Counted from the stretch's first letter, positions 49,829 through 59,360 are shown. The stretch: 64,000 nt of DNA from WLMZ01 sp038227995 (GCA_038227995.1 JBBRPP010000017.1:1-64000); one strand, 5' to 3'. Made by a program: numbers and translations. The notes: a model not told the origin generated them from the letters alone.

Positions 49829-50646
49829 CCGAGCGCAGAGTGGTTGTCATCATCGGAACGGGCGGCATGGGCGTCGCGTGCGCACGCCGGCTCGGCAGTG
49901 GCACCACGTTGCTCGTCGCGGACGCGAACGACGCAGCGGTCGATCGGGTCACCCGCGACCTCTCGACAGACGGCTTCGATGTCGTCGGTCACGTCGTCGA
50001 CATCGTCGATCCTGCCGCGGTGCAGGCCTGCGCGGAACGCGCAGCATCGCTGGGACCGATCGCTTCCGTGGTCCACACAGCCGGCTTGTCCCCGACGATG
50101 GCCGGCGCCGAGAAGATCATCGCGGTCGATCTCGTCGGGACGGCGTATGTGATCGATGCTTTCGAGAGCGTTGTCAGACACGGCTCGGTCGCCGTCTGCA
50201 TCGCGAGCATGGCCGGAACGCTCACGAGCCTCGCACCGCACATGGAACGACAGCTCGCCACATTGCCGAGTGCAGAGCTGATGGCTGCCGCAGCGACCGT
50301 CGGGATCACCGACCCGGCGGCGGCTTACGGATTTGCGAAGCGGGCGAACCAGCTGAGGATCGAGGCCGCCGCTTCCCGCTGGGGCGCCCGGGGCGCGCGG
50401 ATCGTGTCGATCAGTCCGGGGATCATGTCGACCGGGATGGGGCACCAAGAGTTGGCCAGCGAGACGTTCGGCGGCGTCATGCGGTCGATGCTCGAAACAT
50501 CTCCCGTCGGTCGCATCGGCACCGCAGAGGACGTGGCCGCAGCGGTCCAATGGCTGTGCAGTCCGAGCGCTTCGTTCATCACCGGGACCGACATCCTCCT
50601 GGACGGCGGCGTCACGGCTGCGATGCGGTGGGGCACAGCCCACTGA
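49825..50646 (+). CDS. Short-chain dehydrogenase/reductase
   Basis: 273 aa. The glycine motif is unusual: VVVIIGTGGMGVACARRLGSGTTLLVADAND (GxGGMG), as in SDRs with a GxGxxG-like start. VDIVDPAAV and HTAGLSP follow. Between the Ser (CIASMAG) and the Tyr-x3-Lys (AAYGFAKRA) lies a 50-residue insertion, as in 3-alpha-HSD/carveol-type SDRs. C-terminal SISPGIMSTGMG. NAD use is suggested by the Asp in VADAND. Coupled to the upstream SDR by an ATGA overlap. Confidence 0.82.
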   Translation: MTERRVVVIIGTGGMGVACARRLGSGTTLLVADANDAAVDRVTRDLSTDGFDVVGHVVDIVDPAAVQACAERAASLGPIASVVHTAGLSPTMAGAEKIIAVDLVGTAYVIDAFESVVRHGSVAVCIASMAGTLTSLAPHMERQLATLPSAELMAAAATVGITDPAAAYGFAKRANQLRIEAAASRWGARGARIVSISPGIMSTGMGHQELASETFGGVMRSMLETSPVGRIGTAEDVAAAVQWLCSPSASFITGTDILLDGGVTAAMRWGTAH

Positions 50647-50688
50647 GACTCGATCATCGGCGATCCGTGTCGATGGAGGGTGAACGCG

Positions 50689-52401
50689 TCAGGGCAGCTT
50701 CTGCGCGTACATGTTCTCGAGCTCGTGCTTGAGCACTTTGCCGCTCTGCGTGTATGGCAACTCGGCGACGAACACGACATGCGCCGGCACCTTGTGTGCG
50801 CCGAGCGCCTTGCCGGCGAATTCCTGCACGTCGGCGATCGAGAGGTCGGCCCCGGGTCGGGGCACGACGATGGCCATCACCTCTTGGCCCAGAATCTGGT
50901 GGGGTGTGCCGATCACCGCGACGTCGGCGATGTCCGGGTGCTCGATCAACCGGTTCTCGATCTCCACGGGATAGATGTTCTCGCCGGCGCGGATGATGAG
51001 GTCGCGCATCCGACTCTCGAGGTAGAGCATCCCGCCCTCGATCCGGCCGAAGTCGCCGGTGCGGTACCAGCGGCCATCGACCAGTGCATCGCGAGTGGCG
51101 CTCTCGTTGTTCCAGTAGCCGAGGAAGATGGCCGCGGTGCGGAGATGGATCTCACCGACCTCGCCCTCGGCAACGACATTGCCCTCGAGGTCACGGATCT
51201 CGACCTCGGTCGCCGGATTGGCCGTGCCGACCGCGTCGGGGTTGGCGACGAACATCGGGCCGACCGTCACCGTGCCCATGCCCGCACTCTCGCTCATGCC
51301 GTAACCGTTGCGCAGGCTGATCCCGGGCATCTTCTCCTGGAACAGGCGCACGAGATCGGGCGGGAAGTTCGCCCCGCCACCTCCCGCCGCGAACACGCTG
51401 CTGAGGTCGTACTTGTCGAAGTCGGGGTGCTGCAGCAGACGCCAGAACTGGGTCGGTACGCCGCTCCACATCTGCAGCCCGTGCTTCTCCGTCAGCTCGA
51501 AATGGGTGACTTCGCTCCATCGTCCCGATGGGGGCAGGACCTGCTTGGTGCCGTTGTCCATCGTGAAGATCAGCGGGACGATGCCGGAGACGTGGAAGAG
51601 CGGCCCCACCATCAGCGATGCGACCTGAGGTGCGGCGGGATCGGGCTTGGTGCCGGTCATGATCGCCCCGATCGCCCCTGACAGCAGGCCCGACTGGCTG
51701 AAGTGGAGGAAGTTGCGATGCGACAGCACCGCGCCTTTCGGACGTCCGGTGGTGCCGCTCGTGAACAGGATCAGGAATGGGTCGTCCTCGTGGAGGGGTG
51801 TGGTCGGGAGCTCGCTCGGGCCGTCCGGGATGCCGTCGAGGAGCGACTCCAGTTCGACGAGCGGCGCTTCGCCGACCGTCACGTCGGTGAGGCGCGAGCG
51901 ACGTGCCGCATCAGCGATGATCATCTTCGGCTCGGTGAGATCGATGCCGTACTGCAATTCACTCGCGGTCCACCAGCCGTTGAGGCCCACGATGATGCCG
52001 TCGAGCACGATCGTCGCCCACGCCCCCATCGCGTACTCCACGGAGTTTGCCGCCGCGAACCCGACGCGATCGCCGGGACCGATTCCGTACTCGGACGCAA
52101 ATCGTTCGGCCAGGTGACCGACGATTCGCGCCGTCTCGGCGAACGTGTAGTCCCCGTTCGGGGCGGCGATGTAGATGCGGTCGGCGTAGTTGACCCGTGC
52201 CGCTTCCATCGATGCGCGCAATGAACGGTGGCGCTGGGCGAACACCTCGGTCGGCACGCCGAGGACGTCCTCGACCACGATCTCGAACTTTGCGCCGGGC
52301 CCCATGATGGCTGTGCGGGCAGCCTCGGGAAGCGCGGCGTCACCGACCCAGGTGAGACGGGATGGTTTGGTCACGGGTGTGTCCTCAGTGCTGGTCGACA
52401 T
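50689..52401 (-). CDS. Acyl-CoA ligase (AMP-forming)
   Basis: 570 aa. LILFTSGTTGRPKGAVLSHRN, GPLFHVSGIVPLIFTMDNG, RNGYGMSESAGMGTVTVG, GRWYRTGDFGRIEGGMLYLESRMRDLIIRAGENIYPVEIE, and Lys in TQSGKVLKHELENMY. A 60-residue N-terminal stretch before the ligase core is typical of FadD-like proteins using medium or bulky acids. It overlaps the stop of the upstream ligase gene by 17 bases, so two ligases are translated as one unit. Confidence 0.9.
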   Translation of the reverse strand: MSTSTEDTPVTKPSRLTWVGDAALPEAARTAIMGPGAKFEIVVEDVLGVPTEVFAQRHRSLRASMEAARVNYADRIYIAAPNGDYTFAETARIVGHLAERFASEYGIGPGDRVGFAAANSVEYAMGAWATIVLDGIIVGLNGWWTASELQYGIDLTEPKMIIADAARRSRLTDVTVGEAPLVELESLLDGIPDGPSELPTTPLHEDDPFLILFTSGTTGRPKGAVLSHRNFLHFSQSGLLSGAIGAIMTGTKPDPAAPQVASLMVGPLFHVSGIVPLIFTMDNGTKQVLPPSGRWSEVTHFELTEKHGLQMWSGVPTQFWRLLQHPDFDKYDLSSVFAAGGGGANFPPDLVRLFQEKMPGISLRNGYGMSESAGMGTVTVGPMFVANPDAVGTANPATEVEIRDLEGNVVAEGEVGEIHLRTAAIFLGYWNNESATRDALVDGRWYRTGDFGRIEGGMLYLESRMRDLIIRAGENIYPVEIENRLIEHPDIADVAVIGTPHQILGQEVMAIVVPRPGADLSIADVQEFAGKALGAHKVPAHVVFVAELPYTQSGKVLKHELENMYAQKLP

Positions 52402-53983
52402 GTGTATCCCTCGAGAATTGCAGGTCGGCATACCGACGTCGTAGTTCGACCTTCTGCAACTTGCCGAGCGAATTGCGAGGCAACGTGTCGACCACGACCA
52501 CGTATTCGGGCACCTTCTGCGCAGCCAGACCGACACGGCGGCAGTGATCGGCCAATTCCGTGAGTTCGATACCGCGCCAGCCCGAGGCGAGGATCACCAG
52601 CGCACAGACACGCTCTCCGGCGCGTGCATCGGGAACGCCGATCACCGCGACATCAGCGATGGCCGCGTGCGTCACGAGCACCTGCTCGATCTCCAACGCT
52701 GACAGGTTCTCCGCATTGCGGATGATGATGTCCTTCAGACGGCCGGTGACCGCCACGTGGCCTCGGGGTCCGATTCGGCCGAGGTCGCCGGTGCGGAAGA
52801 ATCCGTCATCGTCGAAGGCATCCGCGTCCAACGAACTGTCGACGTATCCGCTGAACATCTGCGGCCCCGACATTCGGATCTCACCCTCGCCGCCGTCCGG
52901 AACCTGACGACCGTCGGAGTCGACGATTCGAACGGTCACGCCCGGGACGGGCCTTCCCTCGGAATGAGCGAGTTCGTCATCGGAGTCCGACGGTGAACCA
53001 AAGGTCGCGACGGGGCACTCGGTGAGACCGTAGGAACCGATGATCCCCATTCCGCCGAGCACGTCTTTGACGTCCTCGTACAACTGCACGCTCTTCGGTG
53101 CCCCTCCGCTGATGCACGCCTTCAGGCGGGGAAACAGCGGCTGGCTCCCGAACTCGACCTGCGCTGCCATGAACGCGTGGAAGAACGGCGTCGCCGTTCC
53201 CAGGAACGTCGCCCCGACCTCGGCCATGAACGCCGGCGACTGGATCGGGTCGAACCGGTCACAGAGCGCCATGACCGCGCCCGTCCGCAGATGAGCCACG
53301 AGGTTCGACACGCCGCCAACATGCGCGATCGGAAACGCGATCGGATAGACGTCGTCCGCGCCGAGCCCCAGGACGTCCACCATTCCTGCTGACGACGCGA
53401 GCAACGACCGATCGGAGTGGCGGATGCCCTTCGGCTCAGCGGTCGTGCCGGACGTGTAATAGATCCATTCACCGCCCGAGCCGAGGGGCGCAGGAAGGCA
53501 GCTGACGTCGCCCTCCGGCAGAGCCAGCCCGAGTTCGCCAGCGGGTCCTGCCAGATGATCCACGACGACAACGCGAAAGCGTTCTGCGCCGGCCACCGAG
53601 CGGGCCATCGCCTCGAAGTCGAAGTCGCGCCACACCCCTGGAACCAACAGCAGCACCGTGGCGTTCTGGGTGGTGATGAACTCGACCTCGCTGTTGCGCA
53701 GGATCGTGATGATCGGGTTCTGCGTCGCGCCCAGTCGACTCAACGCGCCCATCACCACCATCGTTTCGATCGCCGTCGGCAGTTGCCACGACACGACCGA
53801 ACCAGCGCGAACCGCATGCTCGTCATGGAGCCACGCAGCCGCACGTTCGCACGCGAGCCGATATCGCTCGCAGCTCAGCTGTCGGCCGAGATCGTCTCGG
53901 ATGAGCACATGATCCGGTGACGCACGGGCGCGCTCGGTGATCAGATCCCAGAGACTCGCGGGCAAGGGAAGTTCGTCTGTCAC
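52385..53983 (-). CDS. Acyl-CoA ligase (AMP-forming)
   Basis: 532 aa, GTG start. WIYYTSGTTAEPKGIRHSDR, FPIAHVGGVSNLVAHLRTG, IGSYGLTECPVATFGSP, GFFRTGDLGRIGPRGHVAVTGRLKDIIIRNAENLSALEIE, and catalytic Lys in LPRNSLGKLQKVELRRRY. The motif ASLWDLITERARASPDHVLIRDD resembles cyclohexanecarboxylate- or AliA-type ligases, which suits an alicyclic acid, though this is only a resemblance. Divergent from the lipoprotein gene at 54119. Confidence 0.9.
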   Translation of the reverse strand: MTDELPLPASLWDLITERARASPDHVLIRDDLGRQLSCERYRLACERAAAWLHDEHAVRAGSVVSWQLPTAIETMVVMGALSRLGATQNPIITILRNSEVEFITTQNATVLLLVPGVWRDFDFEAMARSVAGAERFRVVVVDHLAGPAGELGLALPEGDVSCLPAPLGSGGEWIYYTSGTTAEPKGIRHSDRSLLASSAGMVDVLGLGADDVYPIAFPIAHVGGVSNLVAHLRTGAVMALCDRFDPIQSPAFMAEVGATFLGTATPFFHAFMAAQVEFGSQPLFPRLKACISGGAPKSVQLYEDVKDVLGGMGIIGSYGLTECPVATFGSPSDSDDELAHSEGRPVPGVTVRIVDSDGRQVPDGGEGEIRMSGPQMFSGYVDSSLDADAFDDDGFFRTGDLGRIGPRGHVAVTGRLKDIIIRNAENLSALEIEQVLVTHAAIADVAVIGVPDARAGERVCALVILASGWRGIELTELADHCRRVGLAAQKVPEYVVVVDTLPRNSLGKLQKVELRRRYADLQFSRDTHVDQH

Positions 53984-54118
53984 CCACTCATGATGCCCGA
54001 CGTGGTCGGCGCGCGGGGCGAGAACAGCGTGCTGGCCCCATACGCCTGAGCGGGTCTACGATCGATGGCAGTCCTCGATTGCGCGTCGAGCGCAAGCAAA
54101 GTGGACGGAGGGAACTTC

Positions 54119-54799
54119 GTGAAGCGTGTCCTCGGAACCATGGTCGTGGTCGTGACGCTGGTCGGCTGCAGTTCGACTGTCGCCAAACCGTCGAGTTCAT
54201 CGGCTCGAAATCCGGTCGCGTCGACAGGAACGCCGGCCAGTTCGGCTACCGACGTCGGTTGCCACGCGGACCTCAGCGGAGACCTGACTCGCACGCTCGA
54301 CGAGGCCGCGGCACCGATCGACAAGAACTCGTACTGGTGGCCATATGACGCGAAGGCTCCTGGCGGCGCGGCCTTCGGCGTCCAATGCGGCCTGATCGGC
54401 TTCCGCTTGACCAACGGCACGACGGCAGCCCAATTCCCTCGCGGCCCAGGGCACTACGTCATCGTCGACTTCAGCAAACACCCGGCCGGCGGTGGCTCCG
54501 ACGAGGGCTTCGCCGCGCTCGACTCAGGGCCCGGAACGTTCGACATGAAGATCGACGTGTCACTCACGGCCGGCGTCCTGCCGACGGCGTACGTGGTCGG
54601 CGCGCCGGGATCCCTTGACATCATCTCCTTCGACCGGACATCGGTCGCGGGCACGTTCTCCGTCACCTTGAACGCCCTGCCCAACGGTCGCCCACCGATC
54701 GACACGACCAAGTCGATCAAGGTCACGGGTCGGTTCACAGCGACGTGTGCCCCGAAGGGCGACCCCGTCAGCGGCGACATCTCGAAAGACTGCAAGTAG
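54119..54799 (+). CDS. Secreted lipoprotein of unknown function
   Basis: 226 aa. GTG start after GGAGGG; signal peptide with lipobox LVGC (Cys about 16), a Ser/Ala-rich linker, then a beta-rich body with paired Cys (GCHADL ... QCGLIGF). The C-terminal part (SVAGTFSVTLNALPNGRPPIDTTKSIKVTGRFTATC) resembles the end of the lipoprotein at 1251. No catalytic motif is visible. TACGAT near 54058 may be its -10. It sits between ligase operons but need not belong to the pathway. Confidence 0.75.
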   Translation: MKRVLGTMVVVVTLVGCSSTVAKPSSSSARNPVASTGTPASSATDVGCHADLSGDLTRTLDEAAAPIDKNSYWWPYDAKAPGGAAFGVQCGLIGFRLTNGTTAAQFPRGPGHYVIVDFSKHPAGGGSDEGFAALDSGPGTFDMKIDVSLTAGVLPTAYVVGAPGSLDIISFDRTSVAGTFSVTLNALPNGRPPIDTTKSIKVTGRFTATCAPKGDPVSGDISKDCK

Positions 54800-54839
54800 C
54801 CCTCTCTGCTGATCAATCGGCGGCATGAGCGACACGACC

Positions 54840-55238
54840 TCATGCCTCGGGCTGAGCATCCTCCTGCAAGATTTCCCACAGGTTGCCGTCGGGGTCGGCG
54901 ATCATCGCGAACCACGCATTCGGGCGATGGTTGTTCAGCGCGACGAGAACGGTCGCGCCCGCCTCGACGGCGCGAGCGATCTCGCTCGACGCGTCGGCGA
55001 CGTGCAGCGCCGCGTAGCGGAACCCGCTGTGCTGATGCCAGGGTTCAGCGGCCTGTACAGCGGTGGCACCAGCCACCGGCTGATAGATCTTGAACAGCGC
55101 CCGGTCGCGGCTGAGTCGAAGCACGGTCCCCTGTGGAAACGTCAGCGTCTGATCGACCGTGAAGCCGAGCCCCTCGCAATAGAACGCTGCCAGGCGGGCC
55201 GCATCGGCGGTCACGATTCCGGCCTCCAACGACGTCAC
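54840..55238 (-). CDS. VOC/glyoxalase-fold protein
   Basis: 132 aa. Two beta-alpha-beta-beta-beta modules: AGIVTADAARLAAFYCEGLGFTV and ALHVADASSEIARAVEAGATVLVAL, with the metal-ligand position Glu in DPDGNLWEILQE. Single-domain VOC proteins act as dimers in lyases, epimerases (methylmalonyl-CoA), dioxygenases or resistance proteins. GTG start overlaps the stop of the ligase gene; last gene of the ACAD-ligase-VOC operon, so a role on the CoA intermediate is plausible. Confidence 0.75.
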   Translation of the reverse strand: MTSLEAGIVTADAARLAAFYCEGLGFTVDQTLTFPQGTVLRLSRDRALFKIYQPVAGATAVQAAEPWHQHSGFRYAALHVADASSEIARAVEAGATVLVALNNHRPNAWFAMIADPDGNLWEILQEDAQPEA

Positions 55239-56626
55239 GGCTTCAGCTCCATCCGCAGCACCTTGCCGACCTCGCTACGCGGGAGCGCCGCGATCCGGAT
55301 GAAGGCCGTCGGCACCTTGTACGCCGCGAGCTGAGCGCGGCAGGCGGCTTCGAGATCGGCATCACTGATGTCCTTTGTGACCGCCACATACGCGACCGGG
55401 ACCTGACCGAGCCGCTCGTCGGGGTGACCGACGACGGCTACCTCACGTACCGCAGCAAGCGCGAGCAAGACCTCCTCCACCTCCTCGGGGAAGATCTTGT
55501 TGCCGCCCCGATTGATGAGATCACCGAGTCGCCCTTCGATCCAGTAGAAGCCGTCGTCGTCAACGCGGGCGAGGTCGCCGGTGCGGATGAAGCCATCGTC
55601 GGTGAGGCGATCATCGAGACCGGTGCCATCGGCGTAGCCGGCCGCGTGGTGCGGCGGACGAACGAGCAGTTCGCCGACCCCGTTGTCGTCAGGGTGGTCG
55701 ATCCGCGCGATCACGTTGGGATGCACCCGACCGATCGCGCCGATCTTGTCCGGATGCGACTTGGCATCGGCAGCGGTCCACCCGATCACTTCGCCCATCT
55801 CCGCCTGGCCATAGCCATTGAGGACGGTGACGGCGAACTTCGACGTGAATCGGCGAGCCTGGAACGGAGACAGCGGTGCGGTGATCGAACGCACATATCG
55901 CAACGGAGCGAGATCCGTCACCAATTCGTCGTCGCTGAGCATCGCCATCGCGGCCGGAGGCAACACGGTGGATCGAATCTGGTGGCGGCTGACGAGAGCA
56001 GCGAACTCACCGGTCGAGAACCTGTCCATCACCACGATCGGCGCACCGGCGCGAAGTCCGAACAACACGTTGTAGATGCCGGCGTTGAGCGACATCGACA
56101 CAGGGATCAGGTTGGGAGAGGGGGCGCGAACCGGTTGCCCGCTGCCGGCACCTTGCGATCGCAGCGGCGCGAGCACTCGATCGAGGAGTTCGAGATAGGC
56201 GACGTGAGTGTGCAGGACCGGCTTCGGTCGGCCCGTTGTGCCCGACGTCCACTGCACGAACGCGATGCCGTCGGCGAAGTCCGCGGCGTCATTCAGCGAC
56301 CGAATGCCGCTGTCATCGAGGACCGCTGCGGGCCGGATTGCGTCGACGATCTCGTCGACCGCAGCATCGGGGAGCAAGGGGTTGATCGGAACGAACACCG
56401 CGCCAACCGACCAGATCGCGGTCATCGCGATGATCACGTCGGGCGCGTGGGAGCACACAACTGCGACGGCTTGCCCCGGGTGGACACCGGCCGCCCGAAG
56501 TTCGCCGGCCCATTCGTGGACGCGCTGCACCGCCTCGGCCTTGGTCCAGTCGACGGTCGAACCGTGAATGAGCTCTTGATCGTCGGCAAAGGGGTGATCG
56601 AGCAGCAGCGAGGCGAGGTTGGTCAT
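55235..56626 (-). CDS. Acyl-CoA ligase (AMP-forming), short form
   Basis: 463 aa, 50-100 residues shorter than the other ligases, with a reduced N-terminal subdomain. FVQWTSGTTGRPKPVLHTH, VLNGYGQAEMGEVIGW, GFIRTGDLARVDDDGFYWIEGRLGDLINRGGNKIFPEEVE and the catalytic Lys in LPRSEVGKVLRMELKP are all present, so it should be active. Operon with an acyl-CoA dehydrogenase (ATGA overlap) upstream and the VOC protein downstream. Confidence 0.88.
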   Translation of the reverse strand: MTNLASLLLDHPFADDQELIHGSTVDWTKAEAVQRVHEWAGELRAAGVHPGQAVAVVCSHAPDVIIAMTAIWSVGAVFVPINPLLPDAAVDEIVDAIRPAAVLDDSGIRSLNDAADFADGIAFVQWTSGTTGRPKPVLHTHVAYLELLDRVLAPLRSQGAGSGQPVRAPSPNLIPVSMSLNAGIYNVLFGLRAGAPIVVMDRFSTGEFAALVSRHQIRSTVLPPAAMAMLSDDELVTDLAPLRYVRSITAPLSPFQARRFTSKFAVTVLNGYGQAEMGEVIGWTAADAKSHPDKIGAIGRVHPNVIARIDHPDDNGVGELLVRPPHHAAGYADGTGLDDRLTDDGFIRTGDLARVDDDGFYWIEGRLGDLINRGGNKIFPEEVEEVLLALAAVREVAVVGHPDERLGQVPVAYVAVTKDISDADLEAACRAQLAAYKVPTAFIRIAALPRSEVGKVLRMELKP

Positions 56627-57888
56627 GACCGTGGCGTCGCTTCCCACGAGAGTCCGTGATATGGGTCGGGCTCTCTCGGCAGCCCGAGGACCTGTTCGCC
56701 GAGCACGTTCTTGTTGACCTCGGTCGTGCCCCCTTCGATCGTGTTCGCCCGACTGCGCAGCATCCCCTTCACTTCGTACGGGAGGCCGGCCGCCCATGCT
56801 TCCGGCCCATTGTCGGTCGACTGCGCCTCCCATGCGATTGCGCTTGCACCGAGCAGGTCCGTCGCCGCCAATTGGATCCTCTGGTTCAACGCGCCTTGGT
56901 GAACCTTGCCGATCGATGCGGCCGGACCCGGCGTGCCACCCGCCTTCACGGTCGCCCGAACGCGCTCGTTGGTCCAGCGACGAACGGACTCTTCCGAGTA
57001 CAGCGAAACCAAGCGCTGGCGGGTGAGCGCGTCGGTCCACGCGCCATTCGCACGTGCGGTCCGGATCAGCCGATCCGCGCCGCTACCACCGATGCGGTCC
57101 ACCCCGCCGGACCCGGCTCCAGCGACCATCTGTCGTTCGCCGGCCAGCGTTGCATTCGCGGCCCGCCATCCCTCGCCGATCGCCCCGAGGCGGTACGAGT
57201 CCGGTATCGACACGTCGTCGAGCCAGACCTCGTTGAAGTCGACTTCGCCCCCGATGTGGCGCAGCTCGCGCACCTCGACCCGCGGATCGGCGAGGTCGAC
57301 GATGAAGTACGTCAGGCCCTGCCGCTTCGGTGCCGCCGGATCTGTGCGGGCGAGGCACAACCCGAAGCGGGACTGGTGAGCCCACGTCGTCCAGACCTTC
57401 TGCCCCGTCAGGACCCAGGTGTCGCCATCGCGGACAGCCCTGGTCGCCAACGATGCGAGGTCCGATCCTGCTCCGGGTTCGCTGAACAGCTGGCACCACT
57501 TCTCTTCATTGCGCACGATCGGCGGTAGATATCGCAGCCGTTGCTCTTCACTGCCGTAGGCGAACAGCACCGGTGCGGCGTTGTTCAGTCCGAGTGGGTT
57601 GAGCCGGCCGAGGTTGAGCGGCCCGAGCACGCCCTCGATGACGCGCGCCTGGGCCGGGGTGAGATCGAGACCGAGGTAGGCGCGAGGCCAGGTCGCAACA
57701 GCGAGGCCCGACGCGGCGAACGTCGGGTACCAGGTCTCGTAGTCGGCCAGTGGCCGCACCGCACGGATTGCCGACCGGCCCTCACGTGCTGCCAGTCGCC
57801 AGGCGAGCGGCACATTTCGCTCGACCCAATCCGTGGCAACGTCGAACAATTCGGTGTCCGTGCAGGAACGGGTGACGTCGAGCAGCAT
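56623..57888 (-). CDS. Acyl-CoA dehydrogenase
   Basis: 421 aa. FAD-dependent ACAD fold: WCQLFSEPGAGSDLASLATRAVRDGDTWVLTGQKVWTTWAHQ (flavin contacts), FNEVWLDDVSIPDSYRLG, and C-terminal IEGGTTEVNKNVLGEQVLGLPRE. The sequence is of the FadE-type group in steroid and alicyclic-acid degradation, many of which are heteromeric; only one subunit gene is present. Start at 57888 has TATGCT six bases upstream, so the operon mRNA is probably leaderless. A TTGTATA-type element covers its -35 region. Confidence 0.9.
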   Translation of the reverse strand: MLLDVTRSCTDTELFDVATDWVERNVPLAWRLAAREGRSAIRAVRPLADYETWYPTFAASGLAVATWPRAYLGLDLTPAQARVIEGVLGPLNLGRLNPLGLNNAAPVLFAYGSEEQRLRYLPPIVRNEEKWCQLFSEPGAGSDLASLATRAVRDGDTWVLTGQKVWTTWAHQSRFGLCLARTDPAAPKRQGLTYFIVDLADPRVEVRELRHIGGEVDFNEVWLDDVSIPDSYRLGAIGEGWRAANATLAGERQMVAGAGSGGVDRIGGSGADRLIRTARANGAWTDALTRQRLVSLYSEESVRRWTNERVRATVKAGGTPGPAASIGKVHQGALNQRIQLAATDLLGASAIAWEAQSTDNGPEAWAAGLPYEVKGMLRSRANTIEGGTTEVNKNVLGEQVLGLPREPDPYHGLSWEATPRS

Positions 57889-57894
57889 GGCTGG

Positions 57895-57900
57895 AGCATA
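57895..57900 (-). promoter_or_regulatory. Leaderless -10 box of the acyl-CoA dehydrogenase operon
   Basis: TATGCT on the minus strand with exactly six bases to the ATG at 57888, identical to the gntR promoter at 35621-35626. Confidence 0.5.
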
Positions 57901-57910
57901 CGCCACAGGT

Positions 57911-57930
57911 GTGATGCATCTTATATACAA
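57911..57930 (-). promoter_or_regulatory. TTGTATA-type operator-like element
   Basis: Read on the minus strand it begins TTGTATATAAGATGCATC and aligns with the elements at 29914 and 35680 (TTGTATAAAATGTGCAT at the latter). It covers the -35 region of the leaderless ACAD promoter and lies upstream of the divergent MaoC-gntR operon. Confidence 0.45.
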
Positions 57931-58061
57931 AGACTGTTCGGGGGCTATGATTCGGCACCGGTTCGAGGAGTGAGCAGAGTTGAACGATCGCACCTACATC
58001 CACCAGCCTTTGACGCCGTCAGCCGTCACACAGCGACCGAACCGAATGGGAGGACTGACGC

Positions 58062-59360
58062 ATGAGTGATGACAGCCAGATCGACAGTCGGCCGCCGCGC
58101 AAAGCCTTGACCGACGAGGGAATCGCGGCGTTGCGGCGGCGCATTGGCGTTCCGACGCCGCACCCGCAGCCGCCGTGGTACCTCTCCCCCGGCACCGACG
58201 CGTTCCGCCACGTCGCCGAGGCGTTCGGTGACGACAACCCGCTGTGGTGCGACCCCACATACGGGCCGACCACGGTCTGGGGTGGACCAATCGCGTCCCC
58301 GAACATGAACGGCGGCGACACGCTGATCGGCGAGAACGAGGTCGCCGACCTCGACCCCGACACCAGGGCCCTCCTCAAGGGTGATCCACTCAAGGGCGCG
58401 CACGCCTACTACTCGGGCAGCTACCGCGAATGGTGGAGTCCGCTGCGACCTGGCATGCGCGTGACCCGTCGAAACGCGTTGGTCGGCGTGCACGACAAGG
58501 CCAGCGAGTTCGCCGACCGGTCCGTGCACGAATGGACAGCCGAGGTCTTCGCGGCCGCCGATCACCTGCTGTCGGCGCAGTTCCGGCTGATGATCCGGAC
58601 CGACCGCAGCGGTGTCGAGAAGAAGGGCGAAACGGGCAAGTACGCCAAGATCGAGATCGCCCCGTACAGCGCCGAGCAGCTGGCCGAGATCGACGCGGCG
58701 TACGCCGCCGAGCCGGCGAGACGTCGCGGTGCCGACCCGAGATTCTGGGAGGACGTCAACGAAGGCGACACGATCACGCCACTCGTCAAAGGGCCGATGC
58801 GCGTCACCGACATGGTGGTCTGGCACACGGGAATGGGCATGGGCCTCTACGGCGTGAAGGCCCTGCGCCTCGGCTACGAGCAACGACAGAAGATGCCCGG
58901 CTTCTTCCGACCCGACGACCTGAACATCCCCGATGTGCATCAGCGCGTGCACTGGGACGCCGAATGGGCGAAACGGGCGGGCAACCCGGCCACCTACGAC
59001 TACGGCCGGATGCGAGAGACGTGGCTCGTCCACATGTGCACCGACTGGATGGGTGACGACGCATGGTTGTCGACGCTCGACGTCGAGTTCCGCAAGTTCA
59101 ACTACGTCGGCGACACGCACTGGATGGGCGGCACGATCACTCGCAAGTACGTGGCCGAGGGCGACCGGCCGGCCATCGATCTGGAGATCTGGGGCCAGAA
59201 CCAACGCGGCGAGATCACGTGTCCCGGGCACGCCACGATCTTGCTGCCCAGCCGTGAACACGGCGCCGTCCGCCTTCCCGAGCCGCCGGGGGGCGCGACG
59301 ACGTGCCAAGACGCCCTCACCGCGCTCGCGGAACGCTTCGCGCGAATCGACGCGCTGTGA
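58062..59360 (+). CDS. MaoC-type double-hotdog acyl-CoA hydratase
   Basis: 432 aa. Two hotdog halves: an N-terminal FAS1-like dehydratase half (WYLSPGTDAFRHVAEAFGDDNPLWCDPTYG, GAHAYYSGSYREWWSPLRPGMRVTRRNALVGVHDK) and a C-terminal MaoC half (FWEDVNEGDTITPLVKGPMRVTDMVVWHTGMG). It would hydrate an enoyl-CoA produced by the divergent acyl-CoA dehydrogenase. GGGAGGACTG precedes the ATG. The stop overlaps the start of a GntR gene (GTGA), giving a hydratase-regulator pair. Confidence 0.83.
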   Translation: MSDDSQIDSRPPRKALTDEGIAALRRRIGVPTPHPQPPWYLSPGTDAFRHVAEAFGDDNPLWCDPTYGPTTVWGGPIASPNMNGGDTLIGENEVADLDPDTRALLKGDPLKGAHAYYSGSYREWWSPLRPGMRVTRRNALVGVHDKASEFADRSVHEWTAEVFAAADHLLSAQFRLMIRTDRSGVEKKGETGKYAKIEIAPYSAEQLAEIDAAYAAEPARRRGADPRFWEDVNEGDTITPLVKGPMRVTDMVVWHTGMGMGLYGVKALRLGYEQRQKMPGFFRPDDLNIPDVHQRVHWDAEWAKRAGNPATYDYGRMRETWLVHMCTDWMGDDAWLSTLDVEFRKFNYVGDTHWMGGTITRKYVAEGDRPAIDLEIWGQNQRGEITCPGHATILLPSREHGAVRLPEPPGGATTCQDALTALAERFARIDAL

